A stretch of 64,000 bases of DNA from Streptomyces sp. Isolate_45 (lineage in GTDB: Bacteria > Actinomycetota > Actinomycetes > Streptomycetales > Streptomycetaceae): the NCBI RefSeq assembly GCF_024721315.2, contig NZ_JANFAK020000003.1:62001-126000 (forward strand), read 5' to 3'. Both the position numbers and the translations under genes were made by a program. Shown here piece by piece: positions 29,001 to 42,828 of the stretch. Under the pieces are notes generated by a model. The model was not told where the DNA came from and ran no database searches. It saw nothing but the letters and a program-made list of their open reading frames with translations. Positions within the stretch are counted from its first letter, which is position 1. Every line of letters starts with the position of its first letter.

Positions 29001-32000
29001 CGGTGGCGCCGCGACCTCGGACAGGACCAGACGTTCGCCCACGTCGAACTGGAGGGCCACGGCCGCGAAGGCCGCTTCGTGGCCGACACCGCCGGCTTCG
29101 AACCGGAACTGTCGCGGACCGTGGGGTGGTTCACCACCCTCTTCCCCGTGACCGTCGACCCCGGCCCGGCCGTCGACCACACCGCCCCCGGCCACCTGGC
29201 CACCGCCCTCAAGGCGGTCAAGGAGGACCTCGCCCGGATCCCGCGCAACGGCCTCTCCTACGGAGTCCTGCGCCACCTGACCGGAGCCGAGTTCGACACC
29301 CCCGCCCCCCAGGTCCTGTTCAACTACCTCGGCCGCTTCGACGCCGGATCCACCGGGGACTGGGAACTGGCGCAAGCCACGGACCAGTTGGGGGAGCGAC
29401 GCGACCCACGGATGCGCCTGCCGCGCGCCCTGGAGTTCAACGCCATCGCCGAGCCCGACGCAACCGGCGGCCACGAACTGGTCACCACCCTCTCCTGGCC
29501 CGACGGGCTGCTCGCCGAGGAGGACGCGGCCCTCATCGGCGCGTACTTCCAGGAGGCCCTCACCGGACTGGCCGCCCTGGCCGCCCTACCCGTGGGCGGC
29601 CACTCTCCCAGCGACTTCGCCCCGGTGGCGCTCACCCAGGCGGACGTCGACGACCTGGACGGTCCGACGCTGCGGGACGTCCTGCCGCTGACCCCGTTGC
29701 AAGAGGGCCTGTACTTCCACTCGGTCTTCGACGACGGCACCGACGGCAGCTACGTCGAGCAGCAACTGCTCACGCTGGAAGGAGAGGTGGACGAAGAGCG
29801 GCTCGCGGCGGCGGCCACCCGACTGCTCACCCTCCACCCCAACCTCGCCGCCCGGTTCGTCGCCCTCGCCGACGGTCGGGTGGTCTCCGTCCTGGAAAGC
29901 GGTGTGGAGGCCCCGTTCACCACCCTGGACCGACCCGGCATCACCGACGAGGAGATCCGCGACCACGCCGAACGGGACCGCCGCGCCGGCTTCGACCTGG
30001 CCACCGGCCCGCTGATGCGCTACACCCTCATCCGCGCCGGCTCGGGCCGGCACGTCCTGGTACAGACCGTGCACCACATCATCGCCGACGGCTGGTCCGT
30101 GCCGCCGATGCTCCGCGCGCTGCTCGCCGAGTACCACGCCCCGGGGACCGGGTACCCGCGCGGCGGCTTCTCCGAGCACGTGCGACGGCTCGCCACACTC
30201 GACGAGGACGAGAGCGACCGGGTGTGGCGCCACCAGCTCGCCGGCCTGCCCGGGCCGTCCCTGGTCGCCGGCGGACACCCACCGTCCGACCGGTTCGCCG
30301 ACGTGGCCGAGGAACCGGACGACGACATCGACGAGGCCGTCCGCTCGGCGGGGGTCCCGCTCAGCGTGGCCGTGCACAGCGCCTGGGCGCTGACGCTGGG
30401 CGGCGCCCTGCACACCCGGGACGTCGTGTTCGGCTCCACCGTCTCCGGGCGCGACGCGGACGTCCCCGGCATCGAGGACATGGTGGGCCTCCTCATCAAC
30501 ACCGTCCCCCTGCGCGCCCGGTGGACCCCGACCACCACGGCACGCGAACTGCTCACCTCGGTGCGCGAACACCAGGGCGCCGTACGACCGCACCAACACG
30601 TCTCCCTGGCGCGGATCAGCCGTCGCAGCGGCACCGGACCCCTCTTCGACACCCTGGTGGTGTTCGACGTGGCGACCGACCTCCGAGCGCTGCGGAGCCC
30701 CGACGACACCCTGGCCATCACCGGCATCGTCAACGAGGGCGCCCCGCACTATCCCCTCACGCTCGTGGTGGAGCGCACCCTCGACGGCCGCCCGCGCTTC
30801 AACCTCATTCACGACGCCGCACTGGTACGCGAGTCCACCGCCCGCGCCCTGCTCGGCACCTTCACCCGCACCCTCACGGGCCTGCTGGACCGCCCGGACG
30901 CACCGGTGGACGCGCCGGCGCCCGAGAACGCCCGGCGCCCCGCGCGGATCACCCCCACCACCCTGGGCGACCTGTTCGAGGCCGCCGCCCGGCGCGACCC
31001 GGACGCCACCGCCGTCACCCAGTGCGCGATCGACGGCCCCACGCACTCCCTCACCTACGGCGAACTGGCCGACGCCAGGGACGCGTTGGTGTCCGTCCTG
31101 CGCTCGGCCGGAGTCGGGCCCGGCGAACGGGTCGCCGTCGCCGTTCCGCGCTCCGTGGAGCAGGTCACGGCCCTGATCGCCGTCGTCACCGCGGGCGGCG
31201 CGTACGTACCGCTGGAGCCCGCCTACCCGGACGAACGGCTGGTGTACATCCTGGCCGACTCCGCCCCCCAGGTCGTCCTCGTGGACCGTGAGCGGCGGGA
31301 CCGGTTCACGGAACTGCTGGCCCGGGCGGGAGTCGCGGCCCGCGTGCTCGTCCAGGGGGACGGGCCCGCGCCGGACGACGCCGCGTCCGCGGCCACGGCC
31401 CCGCCGCCGGCCGTGGCCGGCGGGCACGATCCGGCGTACGTGATCTACACGTCCGGCTCCACCGGCAGGCCCAAGGGCGTCGTCGTCCCGCACTCCGCGG
31501 TTGTCACCCTGCTCGCGAACACCTGGCACGACATGGACTTCGGCCCCGAGGACGTGTGGGTCCAATTCCACTCCTACTCCTTCGACTTCGCGGTCTGGGA
31601 ACTCTGGGGCGCACTGGCGCATGGCAGCGAACTCCTCGTTCCGGACCACGCGTTGACCCGATCCCCGGTCGACTTCCACCGGCTGGTGCGCGACCGCGGG
31701 GTGACGGTGCTCAACCAGACGCCGTCGGCCTTCCACCGGTTCATCGAGGCCGACCGGCACGCCGGATCGCCGCCCACCGCCCTGCGCCGGATCGTCTTCG
31801 GAGGGGAGGCGCTGGACCTCGGGCGGCTGCGCGGCTGGGTCGACCGGCACGGCACCGCAACCCCCGAGCTGGTCAACATGTACGGCATCACCGAAACCAC
31901 CGTGCACGTCACCCACCGCGTCCTCACCGACGAGGACTTCGACCGCGGCGACGACGTCAGCCCGATCGGGGCCCCCATCCCCGGCCTCGTCACCCACCTC

Positions 32001-35000
32001 CTCGACGACCGGCTCCGACCGGTGCCACCGGGCCGGGAGGGAGCCGTCTACGTGGCGGGCGACCAGGTGTCGCTCGGCTACCTCGGCCGGCCGGCGCTCA
32101 CCGCGAGCAGGTTCGTGGCCGATCCGTTCGCGGCCGACGGTTCCCGCATGTACCACACGGGCGACCTCGCCCGTCGGACGCTCGACGGGGAGCTGGAGTT
32201 CACCGGCCGCGCCGACGACCAGGTACAGCTCAAGGGGTTCCGCATCGAGCTCGGCGAGGTGGAGTCCAGGATCAGGGAACTCGACGGCGTCATCGACGTC
32301 GCCGTCACCGTGGCCGACAGCGGTGACCACCTGGTCGCGCACGTCGTGGGCCGGATCCCCGACGACCTCACCGCCCTCCTCGCCGCGAAGCTGCCGGCGC
32401 ACATGGTGCCCGGCCGGGCCCTGACCGTCGACGCCCTGCCGCTGACGGTCAACGGCAAACTGGACCGGAAGGCCCTCACCGAGCGGGCCGCCCGGCAGGA
32501 CCCCCCGGTATCCGAGAGCGCGCCCACCGCGCCCGTCGCGCTCACCGCACTCGTCGACATCTTCACCGAGACGCTGCCCGGCACCGCAGTGGACGGCGAC
32601 TGCGACTTCTTCCGGGCGGGCGGCGACAGCATCCTCGCCATCACCGTCGTCAATCGGGCCCGGGCACTGGGCCTCGCCATCACCCCGCGGGACGTGTTCC
32701 TCCTCAGGACCCCGCGCGCCCTCGCCGCACACCTCGCGACGACCACACCGCGGGCAGCGCCGAGCGCACCCGCACCCCACGAAGACGGCCCGCTGACGCC
32801 GACCCCGATCATCCTGCGCCGGCGGGAGCTGGGCGGCTCCCTCATCCGGTTCGCCCAGGCCAGGACATTGGAGGTGGCCGAGGGCATCGGATTCTCCGAC
32901 GTCCTGCGCGCCGCGAACGCCGTCGTGGCCGCGCACCCCGTGCTCCGGATGCGACTGCGCGTCGAACACGGCGTCTGGGCCCTGAGCACCGAACCCGCCC
33001 GCGAGGTCACCGTCACCCGGCCCGACGCGACCGGGACCTCGTATCCGACCGGGACCGCCGACGCGACCGGCACCCCCGACGCGACCGGCACCCCCGATCC
33101 GACCGGGACCCCCGATCCGACCGGCAATTCCCGCCCGATCGGCGCCTCCCGCGCGACGACCGTGGCGAACGAGGCCGCCGGACGGCTCGACCCCGAGGCC
33201 GGCGAGGTCATCGCGTTCGCCTGGCTGGAGGAGAGCCGGACCCTGGTGGTCACCGTCCACCACCTCGCCGTCGACGCGGTCTCCTGGCTGGTCCTGCTCG
33301 ACGACCTGGCCACCGCCCTCCGCGGCACGGCCCTGCCGCCGCCGACCACCTCCTACGCCGCGTACGCGACGGCACTCGCCCACGGGTCCGCCCACGACAT
33401 CGACGACCTCGGGCACTGGATCACCACGCTCCAGGCGCCCCCGCTGCTGCCCGTCATCGGGGCCGGCACCCCGCGCGGCACCACCGTCGTCCTCCCGCCC
33501 GCGGCGAGCGACCTCGTCACCCGCACCGCGCCCGCCGCACTCGGCGTAGGCCTCACCGAGCTGCTCTGCGGCGCCCTGCGCACCGCCCTGACCCACATCC
33601 AGCCCACACCCACCGACCTCACGATCGAACTGGAGCTGCACGGCCGGGTTCCCGCACTGCCCGACCACGACTACAGCCGCACGGTCGGCTGGTTCACCTC
33701 CATCGCCCCCGTACGACTCACCGCGCACACCGACCCCCTCGAGGCGGCGCGAGAGCTCGCCGCGCGCCGACCGGACGAGCGGGCGCACGTCGCCTACGGC
33801 CGGCTCAGGTACCTCGACACCCAGACGGCCCCGCTGCTCACCGCCCGCCCACAGGTGCTGTTCAACTACCTCGGCCGGGGCGGCGAGTCACGGGCCCCGC
33901 AGCTCACCGTGGGCGACGCGAGCAGCCCTTACGCCGTCGAGGTCAACGCGTGGACCGACGCCGACACCGGAAGCCTGCACGCCGCCTTCACCCTCGCCGA
34001 AGGCGTACCCGACACGATCACCGAGCACTGGTCCGCCGCCCTGACGGCACTCGCCGACGCCGCGACGACCGCCGAGCGCACCGCTCCCGTCACCCCGCTC
34101 CAGCGGGGACTGTTCTTCCAGGCCCAGATGGCGGGTCCGGCCGGACACTACGTCGCACAGAGCCACTTCACCTTCGACCGGCGCCTGGACACCGACGCAC
34201 TCGCCGAGGCGATGGCCTGGGTGATCGGACGGCACCCGGTCGTCGGCGCCGGGTTCACCACCGACGACGACGGGAACCCGGTCCAGGTCCTCGGCGCGGG
34301 CCGACGCGTCGACGTCCGCACCGTCACCCTCGCGACGGACGCGGAGGTCGACACCCTGCTCGCCCGCGATCGCGACACGGGATTCGACCCGGACCGGCCA
34401 CCACTGATCCGGCTGACCGTGATCCGCCGGCCGGACGACCGGGACGCGCTCCTGCTCAGCTACCACCTGCTGCTGTGGGACGGCTGGTCCCGCGAGATCG
34501 TGCTGCGGGACCTGTTCGACGCCTACCGGAACGCGCTCGCCGGCGAGTTGACGGCTCCGACACCGGCCGCGCCGTCCTTCGAGGACCACGCCCGGGCGCT
34601 CGCCGCCAAGGACCCCGCCGCATCGGAGCGCTTCTGGGCGGAACACCTGACGGGTCTGCCCGGACCGACCCTGCTGGCAGGACCGGCCCCCACCCTCCCG
34701 GACGGCCTGCCGGGCACCCTCGTGCACACCCTCTCCGCCGAACGGTCGCAGCTGCTGCGGGCAGCGGCCCGGACCCACGGCGTCACGCTGAACTCCCTGC
34801 TGACGGGGGCCTTCGGTCTCCTGTTGGCCGCTCGCACGGGCCGGGCCGACGCCGTGTTCGGCGTGACCGTGTCCGGCCGTGAGGGCGAGAGCCTGTCCGA
34901 CATCGTCGGTGTGCTCCTCAACACCGTCCCCATGTGGACCCGGGCTCGGCCCGGCGACACGGTCCGGGAATACCTGTCGGCCGTACAGGAGGCCAGGGTC

Positions 35001-37205
35001 GCCGCGATGGAGCACGAACACCTCGGGCTCGGCGAGATCCAACGCGCCGGCGGACACGACGCCCTGTTCGACAACCTGTTCGTCCTCCAGAACTTCCTGG
35101 ACATGGACGCGTTCGCCGCGATGAACGCCCGACACGGCATCACCGCCGTGCGGGCCGACGACTCCACCCACTACCCCTTCACCTGGGTCGTCACCCCCGG
35201 TGAACGGCTCACGGTCAAACTGGAACACCGCGACGACGACACCCCCGGCGCCCGCCGCCTCCTCGACGAATACCTGCGCGTACTGGACGACCTGGCCCGG
35301 TGGACCGGGCCCCTGGGCACCCTGCGCGGCCTGGGCCCCGACCCCCGGCCCGCCGCCCGCACGGACGTGGGCACGGACACCGTGGTCGACCGTTTCGACC
35401 GGGCCGCGGACCGCGATCCGCGGCGGGTGGCCGTCGTCGCCGACGGCCGGACCATGACCTTCGGCCGGCTCCGGGACCGCAGCCGCGCGGTGGCCGGCGT
35501 GCTCGCCCGGCGCGGCATCGGCCCGGAGAACACGGTGGCCCTCGCGCTCCCGCGTTCCCTCGACTCGATCGTCGCCCTGTTCGCCGTGCTGCGCACGGGT
35601 GCCGCGTACGTGCCGCTGGAACTGGACCACCCGGACGAGCGGATCGCGGCGATCGTCGCGGACGCCCGCCCGGACGCCTTCCTCACCGTGAGCTCCGTGA
35701 CACCCCGCCTCACCGGCTCCGTGACCGGGGTCCCGGCGACCGCCCTGTTCGAGCTGGACCGGCCCCTTCCCGAAGCCGAGCCGCTCGTGACGTTCGCACC
35801 GGACGATCCCCACCGGCTCCGCCACCCCGCCTACACGATCTACACCTCCGGATCCACCGGAAGGCCCAAGGGCGTGGTGACCGAGTACGCCGGGCTCACC
35901 AACATGCTGATCAACCACCAGCGCCGGATCTTCGAGCCGGTCCTGGCGGAACACGGCCACCGCACCTTCCGGATCGCGCACACCGTGTCCTTCGCGTTCG
36001 ACATGTCCTGGGAGGAACTGCTGTGGCTCGCCGACGGCCACGAGGTGCACATATGTGACGAGGAACTGCGCCGCGACGCACCGCGCCTCGTCGAGTACTG
36101 CCTCCGGCACGGGATCGACGTCATCAACGTGACCCCGACCTACGCCCAGCAGCTCGTCGCCGAGGGCCTGCTCGACGACCCGGCACACCGGCCGGCCCTG
36201 GTGCTCCTGGGCGGCGAGGCCGTCACCCCGACACTGTGGCAGCGGCTCGCGGCGACCGACGGCACGGCCGGCTACAACCTGTACGGGCCCACCGAGTACA
36301 CCATCAACACCCTCGGCGTCGGCACCTTCGAGTGCCAGGACCCCGTCGTGGGCGTGGCGATCGACAACACCGACGTCCACGTCCTGGACCCGTGGCTGCG
36401 CCCCCTGCCGGACGGGGTCCCCGGCGAGCTGTACGTGGCGGGCATCGGCATCGCCCGCGGCTACCTCGGACAACCCGCCCAGAGCGCCCACCGGTTCGTG
36501 GCGTGCCCCTTCGGCCCGCCCGGCGAGCGCATGTACCGCACGGGCGACCTGGTCGCCCGGCGCCCCGACGGCAACCTGATGTACCTCGGCAGGACCGACC
36601 AGCAGGTCAAGATCAGGGGACACCGCGTCGAACTGGGCGAGGTCGAGGCCGCGTTCGCGGCGCATCCCGCCGTACGCTTCGTCGCGGCGGTCGCCCAACC
36701 CGACCCCCAGGTCGACGGCACGTACCGGCTGGCGGCCTACCTCGTACTCGACGACGGCGACGGCGGTTACGAGGCGGGCGGCGACGACCGGGACGGCACC
36801 TTCCTCGCGGCCGTCGCCGCCGAAGTGGGCGCCGCACTACCGGACTTCCTGCGCCCCACCCACTACGCCCGGGTGGGTGGCATCCCGCTCACCGTCAACG
36901 GGAAGGCCGACACCAAGGCCCTGCCCGAGGCCAAGCCGCTCGGCGCGCTGACCACGGCGGGGGAGCGGGGCCCGGAAACCGCGACGGAGGCCGTCGTCCG
37001 CGAGTTCTTCGCCGAGGCACTCGACCTGGACGACGACGAGGTGAGCGCGGTGAGCGACTTCATTTCCCTCGGGGGACACTCCATGCTTGCGGTGCGGCTG
37101 ATCGGGCTGCTCCGCCGCGAGTACGGTCCTGTGGTGACCGTCCGAGACCTGTTCACCCTACGAACCCCGGAAGCGATTGCGCGCCACCTCGATGACAACT
37201 CCTGA
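26088..37205 (+). CDS. cchH: trimodular non-ribosomal peptide synthetase, coelichelin synthetase-like
   Basis: The 3705-residue enzyme has the order A1-PCP-E-C-A2-PCP-E-C-A3-PCP. Approximate residues: unassigned N-terminus 1-135; A1 140-635; PCP1 Ser in LGGDS near 678; E1 735-1158; C2 1190-1605 (HHIIADG); A2 1625-2135; PCP2 GGDS near 2180; E2 2238-2655; C3 2668-3075; A3 3098-3615; PCP3 LGGHS near 3662. No thioesterase follows. The specificity codes that I read are DINYWGGIGK (A1), DFWNVGMVHK (A2) and DMENLGLINK (A3), those of coelichelin: formyl-hydroxyornithine, threonine and hydroxyornithine. In coelichelin the first module is used twice to make a tetrapeptide. C3 has HLLLWDG in place of HHxxxDG. 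Confidence 0.95.
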   Translation: MTEPTARHVRLSAKRLADVRRRTGQHSDRTIAEACAIGLSYWATGRDPEGLGLTPGTLFVDVLAWVDNGGVGPAGWEVGADGRSIAVPEGVVRADAQLALDDLADFPDRPVATIGPSGVAGRIEALAGWNDTGADRIRPTIVEMFLEQARTRPEAVAIVDENRTLTYRQAARLSGQLAHHLIERGIAAEQVVGISLGRSADMVVALLGVLRAGAAFVPLDPQWPAARRAVVIADARVGLQINTSGEHAPDEPEAVPVDLGDWRFDSRPDPGAGPTVPGEALAYVIFTSGSTGRPKGAMIRHEAISERLLWQVDEILHFGTDDASLFKAPLSFDISINEIFLPLVSGGRLVVLRPGGERDPHHLLEVIAEQHVTFTYLVSSMLDVLLEIAGDTDRLDSLRHVWCGGEVLTPELYERFRTRLDIPMYHGYGPAETTIGVSHVIYRGAAERLSTSIGKANPNTRLYVLDDELRPVPVGVGGELYVGGFLLGRGYVNAPGLTASRFVANPFAADGSRLYRTGDLARYAPDGSLDFLGRADNQIKIRGMRLEIEDVEVGLAEHPAVRHTCVVAKKNTAGGTYLVGYVIPAAGNEGLRADEVKAWAAGHLVEYMVPTHIVVMEEFPLTANGKIDRAALPEPAITAGTVTPPATENERLVCAAVATVLRLDEVGVDQDFFQLGGDSILAISLLSALRDAGLHVTARQIFTNSAVGALAAVADRGAVVGVDHDDVATGAVVGSPVVRWLGETTDAIDGFVQSVVLNTPPDLTADALDAVLTAVLDRHDMLRARLVRAQHWGFEIPEAARPASGIWQESDGPLDACVALATDGLDPDDGVMLRAVWRRTARQLVLVAHHVVVDGVSWRILMEDLATAWRRFSAGTPIELPRAGTSFRRWTQLLERAAFDPDRACYRRPLPGPDAPLGRRALSAADTVARERTTTVRVDPDTTAALLGEVPAKFHAGANDVLLTALAVTLARWRRDLGQDQTFAHVELEGHGREGRFVADTAGFEPELSRTVGWFTTLFPVTVDPGPAVDHTAPGHLATALKAVKEDLARIPRNGLSYGVLRHLTGAEFDTPAPQVLFNYLGRFDAGSTGDWELAQATDQLGERRDPRMRLPRALEFNAIAEPDATGGHELVTTLSWPDGLLAEEDAALIGAYFQEALTGLAALAALPVGGHSPSDFAPVALTQADVDDLDGPTLRDVLPLTPLQEGLYFHSVFDDGTDGSYVEQQLLTLEGEVDEERLAAAATRLLTLHPNLAARFVALADGRVVSVLESGVEAPFTTLDRPGITDEEIRDHAERDRRAGFDLATGPLMRYTLIRAGSGRHVLVQTVHHIIADGWSVPPMLRALLAEYHAPGTGYPRGGFSEHVRRLATLDEDESDRVWRHQLAGLPGPSLVAGGHPPSDRFADVAEEPDDDIDEAVRSAGVPLSVAVHSAWALTLGGALHTRDVVFGSTVSGRDADVPGIEDMVGLLINTVPLRARWTPTTTARELLTSVREHQGAVRPHQHVSLARISRRSGTGPLFDTLVVFDVATDLRALRSPDDTLAITGIVNEGAPHYPLTLVVERTLDGRPRFNLIHDAALVRESTARALLGTFTRTLTGLLDRPDAPVDAPAPENARRPARITPTTLGDLFEAAARRDPDATAVTQCAIDGPTHSLTYGELADARDALVSVLRSAGVGPGERVAVAVPRSVEQVTALIAVVTAGGAYVPLEPAYPDERLVYILADSAPQVVLVDRERRDRFTELLARAGVAARVLVQGDGPAPDDAASAATAPPPAVAGGHDPAYVIYTSGSTGRPKGVVVPHSAVVTLLANTWHDMDFGPEDVWVQFHSYSFDFAVWELWGALAHGSELLVPDHALTRSPVDFHRLVRDRGVTVLNQTPSAFHRFIEADRHAGSPPTALRRIVFGGEALDLGRLRGWVDRHGTATPELVNMYGITETTVHVTHRVLTDEDFDRGDDVSPIGAPIPGLVTHLLDDRLRPVPPGREGAVYVAGDQVSLGYLGRPALTASRFVADPFAADGSRMYHTGDLARRTLDGELEFTGRADDQVQLKGFRIELGEVESRIRELDGVIDVAVTVADSGDHLVAHVVGRIPDDLTALLAAKLPAHMVPGRALTVDALPLTVNGKLDRKALTERAARQDPPVSESAPTAPVALTALVDIFTETLPGTAVDGDCDFFRAGGDSILAITVVNRARALGLAITPRDVFLLRTPRALAAHLATTTPRAAPSAPAPHEDGPLTPTPIILRRRELGGSLIRFAQARTLEVAEGIGFSDVLRAANAVVAAHPVLRMRLRVEHGVWALSTEPAREVTVTRPDATGTSYPTGTADATGTPDATGTPDPTGTPDPTGNSRPIGASRATTVANEAAGRLDPEAGEVIAFAWLEESRTLVVTVHHLAVDAVSWLVLLDDLATALRGTALPPPTTSYAAYATALAHGSAHDIDDLGHWITTLQAPPLLPVIGAGTPRGTTVVLPPAASDLVTRTAPAALGVGLTELLCGALRTALTHIQPTPTDLTIELELHGRVPALPDHDYSRTVGWFTSIAPVRLTAHTDPLEAARELAARRPDERAHVAYGRLRYLDTQTAPLLTARPQVLFNYLGRGGESRAPQLTVGDASSPYAVEVNAWTDADTGSLHAAFTLAEGVPDTITEHWSAALTALADAATTAERTAPVTPLQRGLFFQAQMAGPAGHYVAQSHFTFDRRLDTDALAEAMAWVIGRHPVVGAGFTTDDDGNPVQVLGAGRRVDVRTVTLATDAEVDTLLARDRDTGFDPDRPPLIRLTVIRRPDDRDALLLSYHLLLWDGWSREIVLRDLFDAYRNALAGELTAPTPAAPSFEDHARALAAKDPAASERFWAEHLTGLPGPTLLAGPAPTLPDGLPGTLVHTLSAERSQLLRAAARTHGVTLNSLLTGAFGLLLAARTGRADAVFGVTVSGREGESLSDIVGVLLNTVPMWTRARPGDTVREYLSAVQEARVAAMEHEHLGLGEIQRAGGHDALFDNLFVLQNFLDMDAFAAMNARHGITAVRADDSTHYPFTWVVTPGERLTVKLEHRDDDTPGARRLLDEYLRVLDDLARWTGPLGTLRGLGPDPRPAARTDVGTDTVVDRFDRAADRDPRRVAVVADGRTMTFGRLRDRSRAVAGVLARRGIGPENTVALALPRSLDSIVALFAVLRTGAAYVPLELDHPDERIAAIVADARPDAFLTVSSVTPRLTGSVTGVPATALFELDRPLPEAEPLVTFAPDDPHRLRHPAYTIYTSGSTGRPKGVVTEYAGLTNMLINHQRRIFEPVLAEHGHRTFRIAHTVSFAFDMSWEELLWLADGHEVHICDEELRRDAPRLVEYCLRHGIDVINVTPTYAQQLVAEGLLDDPAHRPALVLLGGEAVTPTLWQRLAATDGTAGYNLYGPTEYTINTLGVGTFECQDPVVGVAIDNTDVHVLDPWLRPLPDGVPGELYVAGIGIARGYLGQPAQSAHRFVACPFGPPGERMYRTGDLVARRPDGNLMYLGRTDQQVKIRGHRVELGEVEAAFAAHPAVRFVAAVAQPDPQVDGTYRLAAYLVLDDGDGGYEAGGDDRDGTFLAAVAAEVGAALPDFLRPTHYARVGGIPLTVNGKADTKALPEAKPLGALTTAGERGPETATEAVVREFFAEALDLDDDEVSAVSDFISLGGHSMLAVRLIGLLRREYGPVVTVRDLFTLRTPEAIARHLDDNS
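33024..33131 (+). repeat. six 18-bp tandem repeats inside the second epimerase domain
   Basis: The 108 bases encode six hexapeptides of the type DATGTP (residues 2313-2348 of the synthetase). The middle copies are nearly identical at DNA level, for example GACGCGACCGGCACCCCC. They lie before the HHLAVDA active-site motif, probably in a surface loop. Confidence 0.85.
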
Positions 37206-38892
37206 CACGCAGAGGCCCCGCACGGGGTCCGACATCCTCCGGACGGCACTGCGCCGCAACCTCGGAGCCATGTTCTGGGGAACCGTTCTCATGGGCCTCT
37301 ACCAGGCCGGTGAGACCGCGTTCCCCATCGCGCTCGGCCTGATCGTCGAGCACACGATGCAGGACCGCAGCCCGGGCGCCCTCGCCCTGTCGATCGGCGC
37401 GCTGGCCGTGATCATCACGACCGTGTCGCTGTCGTGGCGGTTCGGGATGCGCGTCCTGCAGAAGGCCAACACGACCGAAGCGCACCGCTGGCGCGTACAG
37501 GTCGCGGACTGCGGGCTCCAGCCGGTGCCCAGGGACACCGGCCTCAAGTCCGGCGAGGTGCTGACCATCGCCACCGAGGACGCCGACCAGACGGCCGACA
37601 TCATCGAGGTGGTGCCGCTCCTGATCAGTTCACTGGTCGCCGTACTGATCGCCGCGGTCGCCCTGGGACTGGCCGACGGCCGACTCGGCCTGCTGGTCAT
37701 CGTCGGAACCGTCGCGATCCTGCTCGTCCTCAGCGTGATGTCGAAGCGCATCGGCTCCAGCACCCGGGAACAGCAGGCCCGGGTGGCGCGGGCCGGAGCG
37801 AAGGTCGCCGACCTGATCACGGGTCTGCGTCCGCTGCACGGATTCGGCGGCAACCACGCCGCGTTCGGGTCCTACCGGAAGGTCAGCACGGAGGCGAGGC
37901 ACCAGGCGGTCACCGTGGCCATGGCGAACGGCGCCTACGCGGGCACCGCCATGGCACTGAACGCGGTCCTCGCCGCCACCGTGACCCTGACGGCCGGCTG
38001 GCTGGCGTTCGAGCGGCAGATCACCATCGGGGAACTCGTGATGGCCGTGGGGCTGGCCCAGTTCATCATGGAGCCGCTCAAGATGTTCTCGGACATGCCC
38101 AAGTACGTCATGATGGCGCGGGCTTCGGCGCAGCGGATGGCGCTCGTGCTGGCCGCCCCGCCGGTGACCACCCCGGGGCCGCAGCGCCCGGCCGCGGGAG
38201 GATCCCTCGAAATCGACTGCGTCCGGTACGGCGTCCTGCACGAGCTCAAGTTCCAGGTCCCGGCCGGTGAGTTCGTGGCGATCGCCGCATACCAGCCGCG
38301 CGCCGCGGCCGACCTCGCCTCGATCCTGTCGGTGAAGGTCCCGCCGCACGCGTACGACGGAGTGGTACGGGTCAGCGAGCAGGAGATCGGCGACCTGTCG
38401 ATCGAGGCGGTCCGCGCGCACATGCTGGTGAACCCGTACGAGGCGGAGATCTTCGCCGGCACGCTCCGTACGAACATCGACCCGACGGGCACCAGCCGCA
38501 TGGTCGCCGAGGCCGTCGAGGCGTCCATGCTGACCGATGTCGTCGCCCTGCACCGCGAGGGGCTCGACCACGGTGTCCACGACCGCGGCGCGAACCTGTC
38601 CGGTGGGCAGCGTCAACGGCTGTCCCTGGCCCGCGCCCTCGCCGCCGACACGGACGTCCTCGTCCTGCACGACCCGACGACAGCCGTCGACGCGGTCACC
38701 GAACAGCTCATCGCCCGCAACCTCGCCGAGTTGCGCCGCGGCCGCACCACCGTCGTCATCACCAGCAGCCCGGCCCTCCTGGACGCCGCCGACCGGGTCC
38801 TCGTCCTCGACGACGGAGTCATCACGGCCGAGGACACCCACCGGAACCTGCTCGCCGGCGACGAGGACTACTGCGCGGCGGTGGCCCGCTGA
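37192..38892 (+). CDS. cchI: ABC exporter half-transporter, CchI-like, degenerate Walker A
   Basis: A 566-residue membrane-ATPase fusion. The signature [15 protein letters not shown] is intact, but the P-loop region reads [11 protein letters not shown] with no GxxxxGK(S/T), and Walker B ends LHDP with Asp in place of the catalytic Glu. These defects complement those of CchG, so the two should form a heterodimer with one working ATP site. The ATG at 37192 overlaps the last 14 bases of the synthetase gene, which couples their translation. An ATG at 37177 is in frame but lies deeper in the synthetase gene. Confidence 0.9.
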   Translation: MTTPDTQRPRTGSDILRTALRRNLGAMFWGTVLMGLYQAGETAFPIALGLIVEHTMQDRSPGALALSIGALAVIITTVSLSWRFGMRVLQKANTTEAHRWRVQVADCGLQPVPRDTGLKSGEVLTIATEDADQTADIIEVVPLLISSLVAVLIAAVALGLADGRLGLLVIVGTVAILLVLSVMSKRIGSSTREQQARVARAGAKVADLITGLRPLHGFGGNHAAFGSYRKVSTEARHQAVTVAMANGAYAGTAMALNAVLAATVTLTAGWLAFERQITIGELVMAVGLAQFIMEPLKMFSDMPKYVMMARASAQRMALVLAAPPVTTPGPQRPAAGGSLEIDCVRYGVLHELKFQVPAGEFVAIAAYQPRAAADLASILSVKVPPHAYDGVVRVSEQEIGDLSIEAVRAHMLVNPYEAEIFAGTLRTNIDPTGTSRMVAEAVEASMLTDVVALHREGLDHGVHDRGANLSGGQRQRLSLARALAADTDVLVLHDPTTAVDAVTEQLIARNLAELRRGRTTVVITSSPALLDAADRVLVLDDGVITAEDTHRNLLAGDEDYCAAVAR

Positions 38893-38907
38893 CCGGCCGG
38901 AAGCCCG

Positions 38908-40017
38908 CTACGCGAGCACCCGGGCGACGTCCCTGAGCAGGGCGTGCCGCCACCCCGCCCGGTCGTGGCCCGAGGGCGACCGGGAGACGCTCACGCAGGC
39001 CCCGGCCCGTTCGGCCAGGGCCTCCGTCAGCTCACAGTGCGGCAGCATGCGGGTCTCGTGTTCCCCGACGTCGAAGGCGACCCGCAGTCCGGACAGGTCG
39101 GGACGCTCCCGCAGGCGTGCGGCGACGGCGCCGCCGACCGGGCCGGCCAACGGGTCCGCGAGCCCGGCGGCGTCCGGCGTCCACCAGAACGACCCCGACT
39201 GACAGGCCACGCGGGACACCAGCTCGGGGAACTCCAACGCCGCGTACATCGCGCTCAGGCCGCCGAGGCTCTGCCCGGCCACCACGAGCCGGTTCCGGTC
39301 CGCGGGGACGCCGGTGTCCGCGATCAGCGGCAGCAGTTCGTCCCGGACGGCCTCCCACAGCTCCGGCCGGCACCCGAACTCGGCCTCCCGGTCCCGGGTC
39401 GGCAGGAAGACGAGCGTGACGGGCGGCACGGCGCCGCTCGCGACGGCCGAGTCGAAGGCGGCCACCGCCGGGTGCAGGTACAGCCAGTCGTCGCCGTCGA
39501 GCAGCAGGACCAACGGCCCACCACCACCGGCCGGGTGTATCCGTACGGTCCGCCGGCCGCCGAGGCGTCGGCCGGCCCAGCGGATGCGGGTGCCCGGCAG
39601 CGGCAGGACGTCGTCCGCGCCGACGGCGGGCCAGTGCGGCTGCGGGGGGGTGTCGGGGGTGGCGGCGATGGACCGGTTCCCGCCGGCGCCGGCCGGGTTG
39701 AGCGCGTCGGCGTACGCGCCGTCGTCCGTGAGGAACCAGTAGGTCACCCGCAGCCGGGCGGGCATGGGCACTTCGGTGTACCAGCAGTCCGAGTCGCGCC
39801 ACCGGCGAAGGGCGACGGGCTCGGACCAGCTCTCGAACTCGATCCGGGCGGGGGAGCCGCGCCGGAGGAACAGGGTCAGCCAGCCGCCGTCGGAAGGCAC
39901 GGAGGCGGGTGCCCCCGCCGCCGCCCAGAATCCGTCCGTCCCGGGTCTGCCGGGCAGCCCGAACGCGGCGAAGGGGTGTTCCGTCGCGGCGCCGGGGTCG
40001 GGGGCGGGATCGCTCAC
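38908..40017 (-). CDS. cchJ: siderophore esterase, Fes/IroE type, CchJ-like
   Basis: A 369-residue alpha/beta hydrolase with the N-terminal beta domain and the C-terminal D-type esterase domain of enterochelin esterases. The nucleophile elbow is GQSLGG and the catalytic His is in GHDRAGW. In the coelichelin pathway this protein may release or hydrolyse the peptide. The GTG at 40017 overlaps the stop of a tiny 11-codon frame with an excellent ribosome binding site, so translation is probably coupled to it. Transcription is divergent from the MbtH gene across a shared iron box. Confidence 0.9.
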   Translation of the reverse strand: MSDPAPDPGAATEHPFAAFGLPGRPGTDGFWAAAGAPASVPSDGGWLTLFLRRGSPARIEFESWSEPVALRRWRDSDCWYTEVPMPARLRVTYWFLTDDGAYADALNPAGAGGNRSIAATPDTPPQPHWPAVGADDVLPLPGTRIRWAGRRLGGRRTVRIHPAGGGGPLVLLLDGDDWLYLHPAVAAFDSAVASGAVPPVTLVFLPTRDREAEFGCRPELWEAVRDELLPLIADTGVPADRNRLVVAGQSLGGLSAMYAALEFPELVSRVACQSGSFWWTPDAAGLADPLAGPVGGAVAARLRERPDLSGLRVAFDVGEHETRMLPHCELTEALAERAGACVSVSRSPSGHDRAGWRHALLRDVARVLA

Positions 40018-40049
40018 TGCCGGGCCCTGCGTTCGGTCACGAGGCGCAT
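40014..40049 (-). CDS. 11-codon leader peptide before cchJ
   Basis: [11 protein letters not shown] is encoded directly after AAGGAG at six bases, the best ribosome binding site in the neighbourhood. Its TGA overlaps the GTG start of the esterase gene (GTGA). The peptide is Arg-rich (four of eleven residues). The arrangement suggests that ribosomes reach the esterase gene only through this frame. Confidence 0.6.
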   Translation of the reverse strand: MRLVTERRARQ

Positions 40050-40097
40050 GGAGGTCTCCTTGTGAGGGGCAAGGGGAGAACGCTAAGCTCATTTCAA

Positions 40098-40116
40098 TTA
40101 GGCCAGCCTAACCTAA
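40098..40116. promoter_or_regulatory. bidirectional iron box between cchJ and cchK
   Basis: TTAGGCCAGCCTAACCTAA matches 16 of 19 positions of the DmdR/IdeR consensus. It sits between the divergent esterase and MbtH genes and can control both. Confidence 0.85.
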
Positions 40117-40178
40117 GCATGACGTTTCCTTCCCTTGAAGGTCCACCCCTGGACAGGGGTCCCGAGGAGGCACCGAAC

Positions 40179-40403
40179 GTGAGCACCAATCCATTCGACG
40201 ATGCCGAAGGCCGCTTCCTGGTCCTGGTGAACGAGGAGGGCCAGCACTCGCTCTGGCCGTCCTTCGCCGAGGTGCCGGGAGGCTGGAGCACCGCCTTCGG
40301 CGAGGACACCCGCCAGGCGTGCCTGGACTTCGTCGAGACCCACTGGACGGACCTGCGCCCGCTCTCCCTCGCGCGGTCGATGGACGCCCGTCCCACGGGC
40401 TGA
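40179..40403 (+). CDS. cchK: MbtH-like protein, CchK-like
   Basis: A 74-residue NRPS helper that binds adenylation domains and supports their folding and activity. The family signature is complete: [10 protein letters not shown], then PGGW, and THWTDLRP near the C-terminus. The GTG at 40179 follows GAGGAGG at eight bases. It is the only MbtH-like gene in the window and lies, as in the coelichelin cluster, next to the esterase gene and under an iron box. Confidence 0.95.
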   Translation: MSTNPFDDAEGRFLVLVNEEGQHSLWPSFAEVPGGWSTAFGEDTRQACLDFVETHWTDLRPLSLARSMDARPTG

Positions 40404-40409
40404 CGGGGC

Positions 40410-40426
40410 CCGGTCGACGCGACCGG
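40410..40426. terminator. short hairpin between convergent cchK and gyrB paralogue
   Basis: CCGGTCG (40410-40416) and CGACCGG (40420-40426) form a seven-pair stem with a three-base loop in the 24 bases between the two convergent genes. It may act in both directions. Confidence 0.4.
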
Positions 40427-40427
40427 C

Positions 40428-42790
<2,363 letters not shown>

Positions 42791-42809
42791 TTAGGTAAGG
42801 CTTGCCTAA
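42791..42809. promoter_or_regulatory. iron box before the secreted alpha/beta hydrolase gene
   Basis: TTAGGTAAGGCTTGCCTAA matches 16 of 19 consensus positions and is itself a strong inverted repeat. It lies 20 bases before the ATG at 42829, where a bound repressor would cover the promoter. Confidence 0.85.
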
Positions 42810-42828
42810 AAGGTTCTAGGATGCGGGC

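Noticed and set aside
29586-33788. A 1400-codon open frame on the minus strand inside the NRPS gene
   Set aside because: It is the antisense shadow of the NRPS coding frame; high GC at third positions removes stops. It has no domain match, while the plus strand encodes complete NRPS domains. The same applies to 33888-36698.
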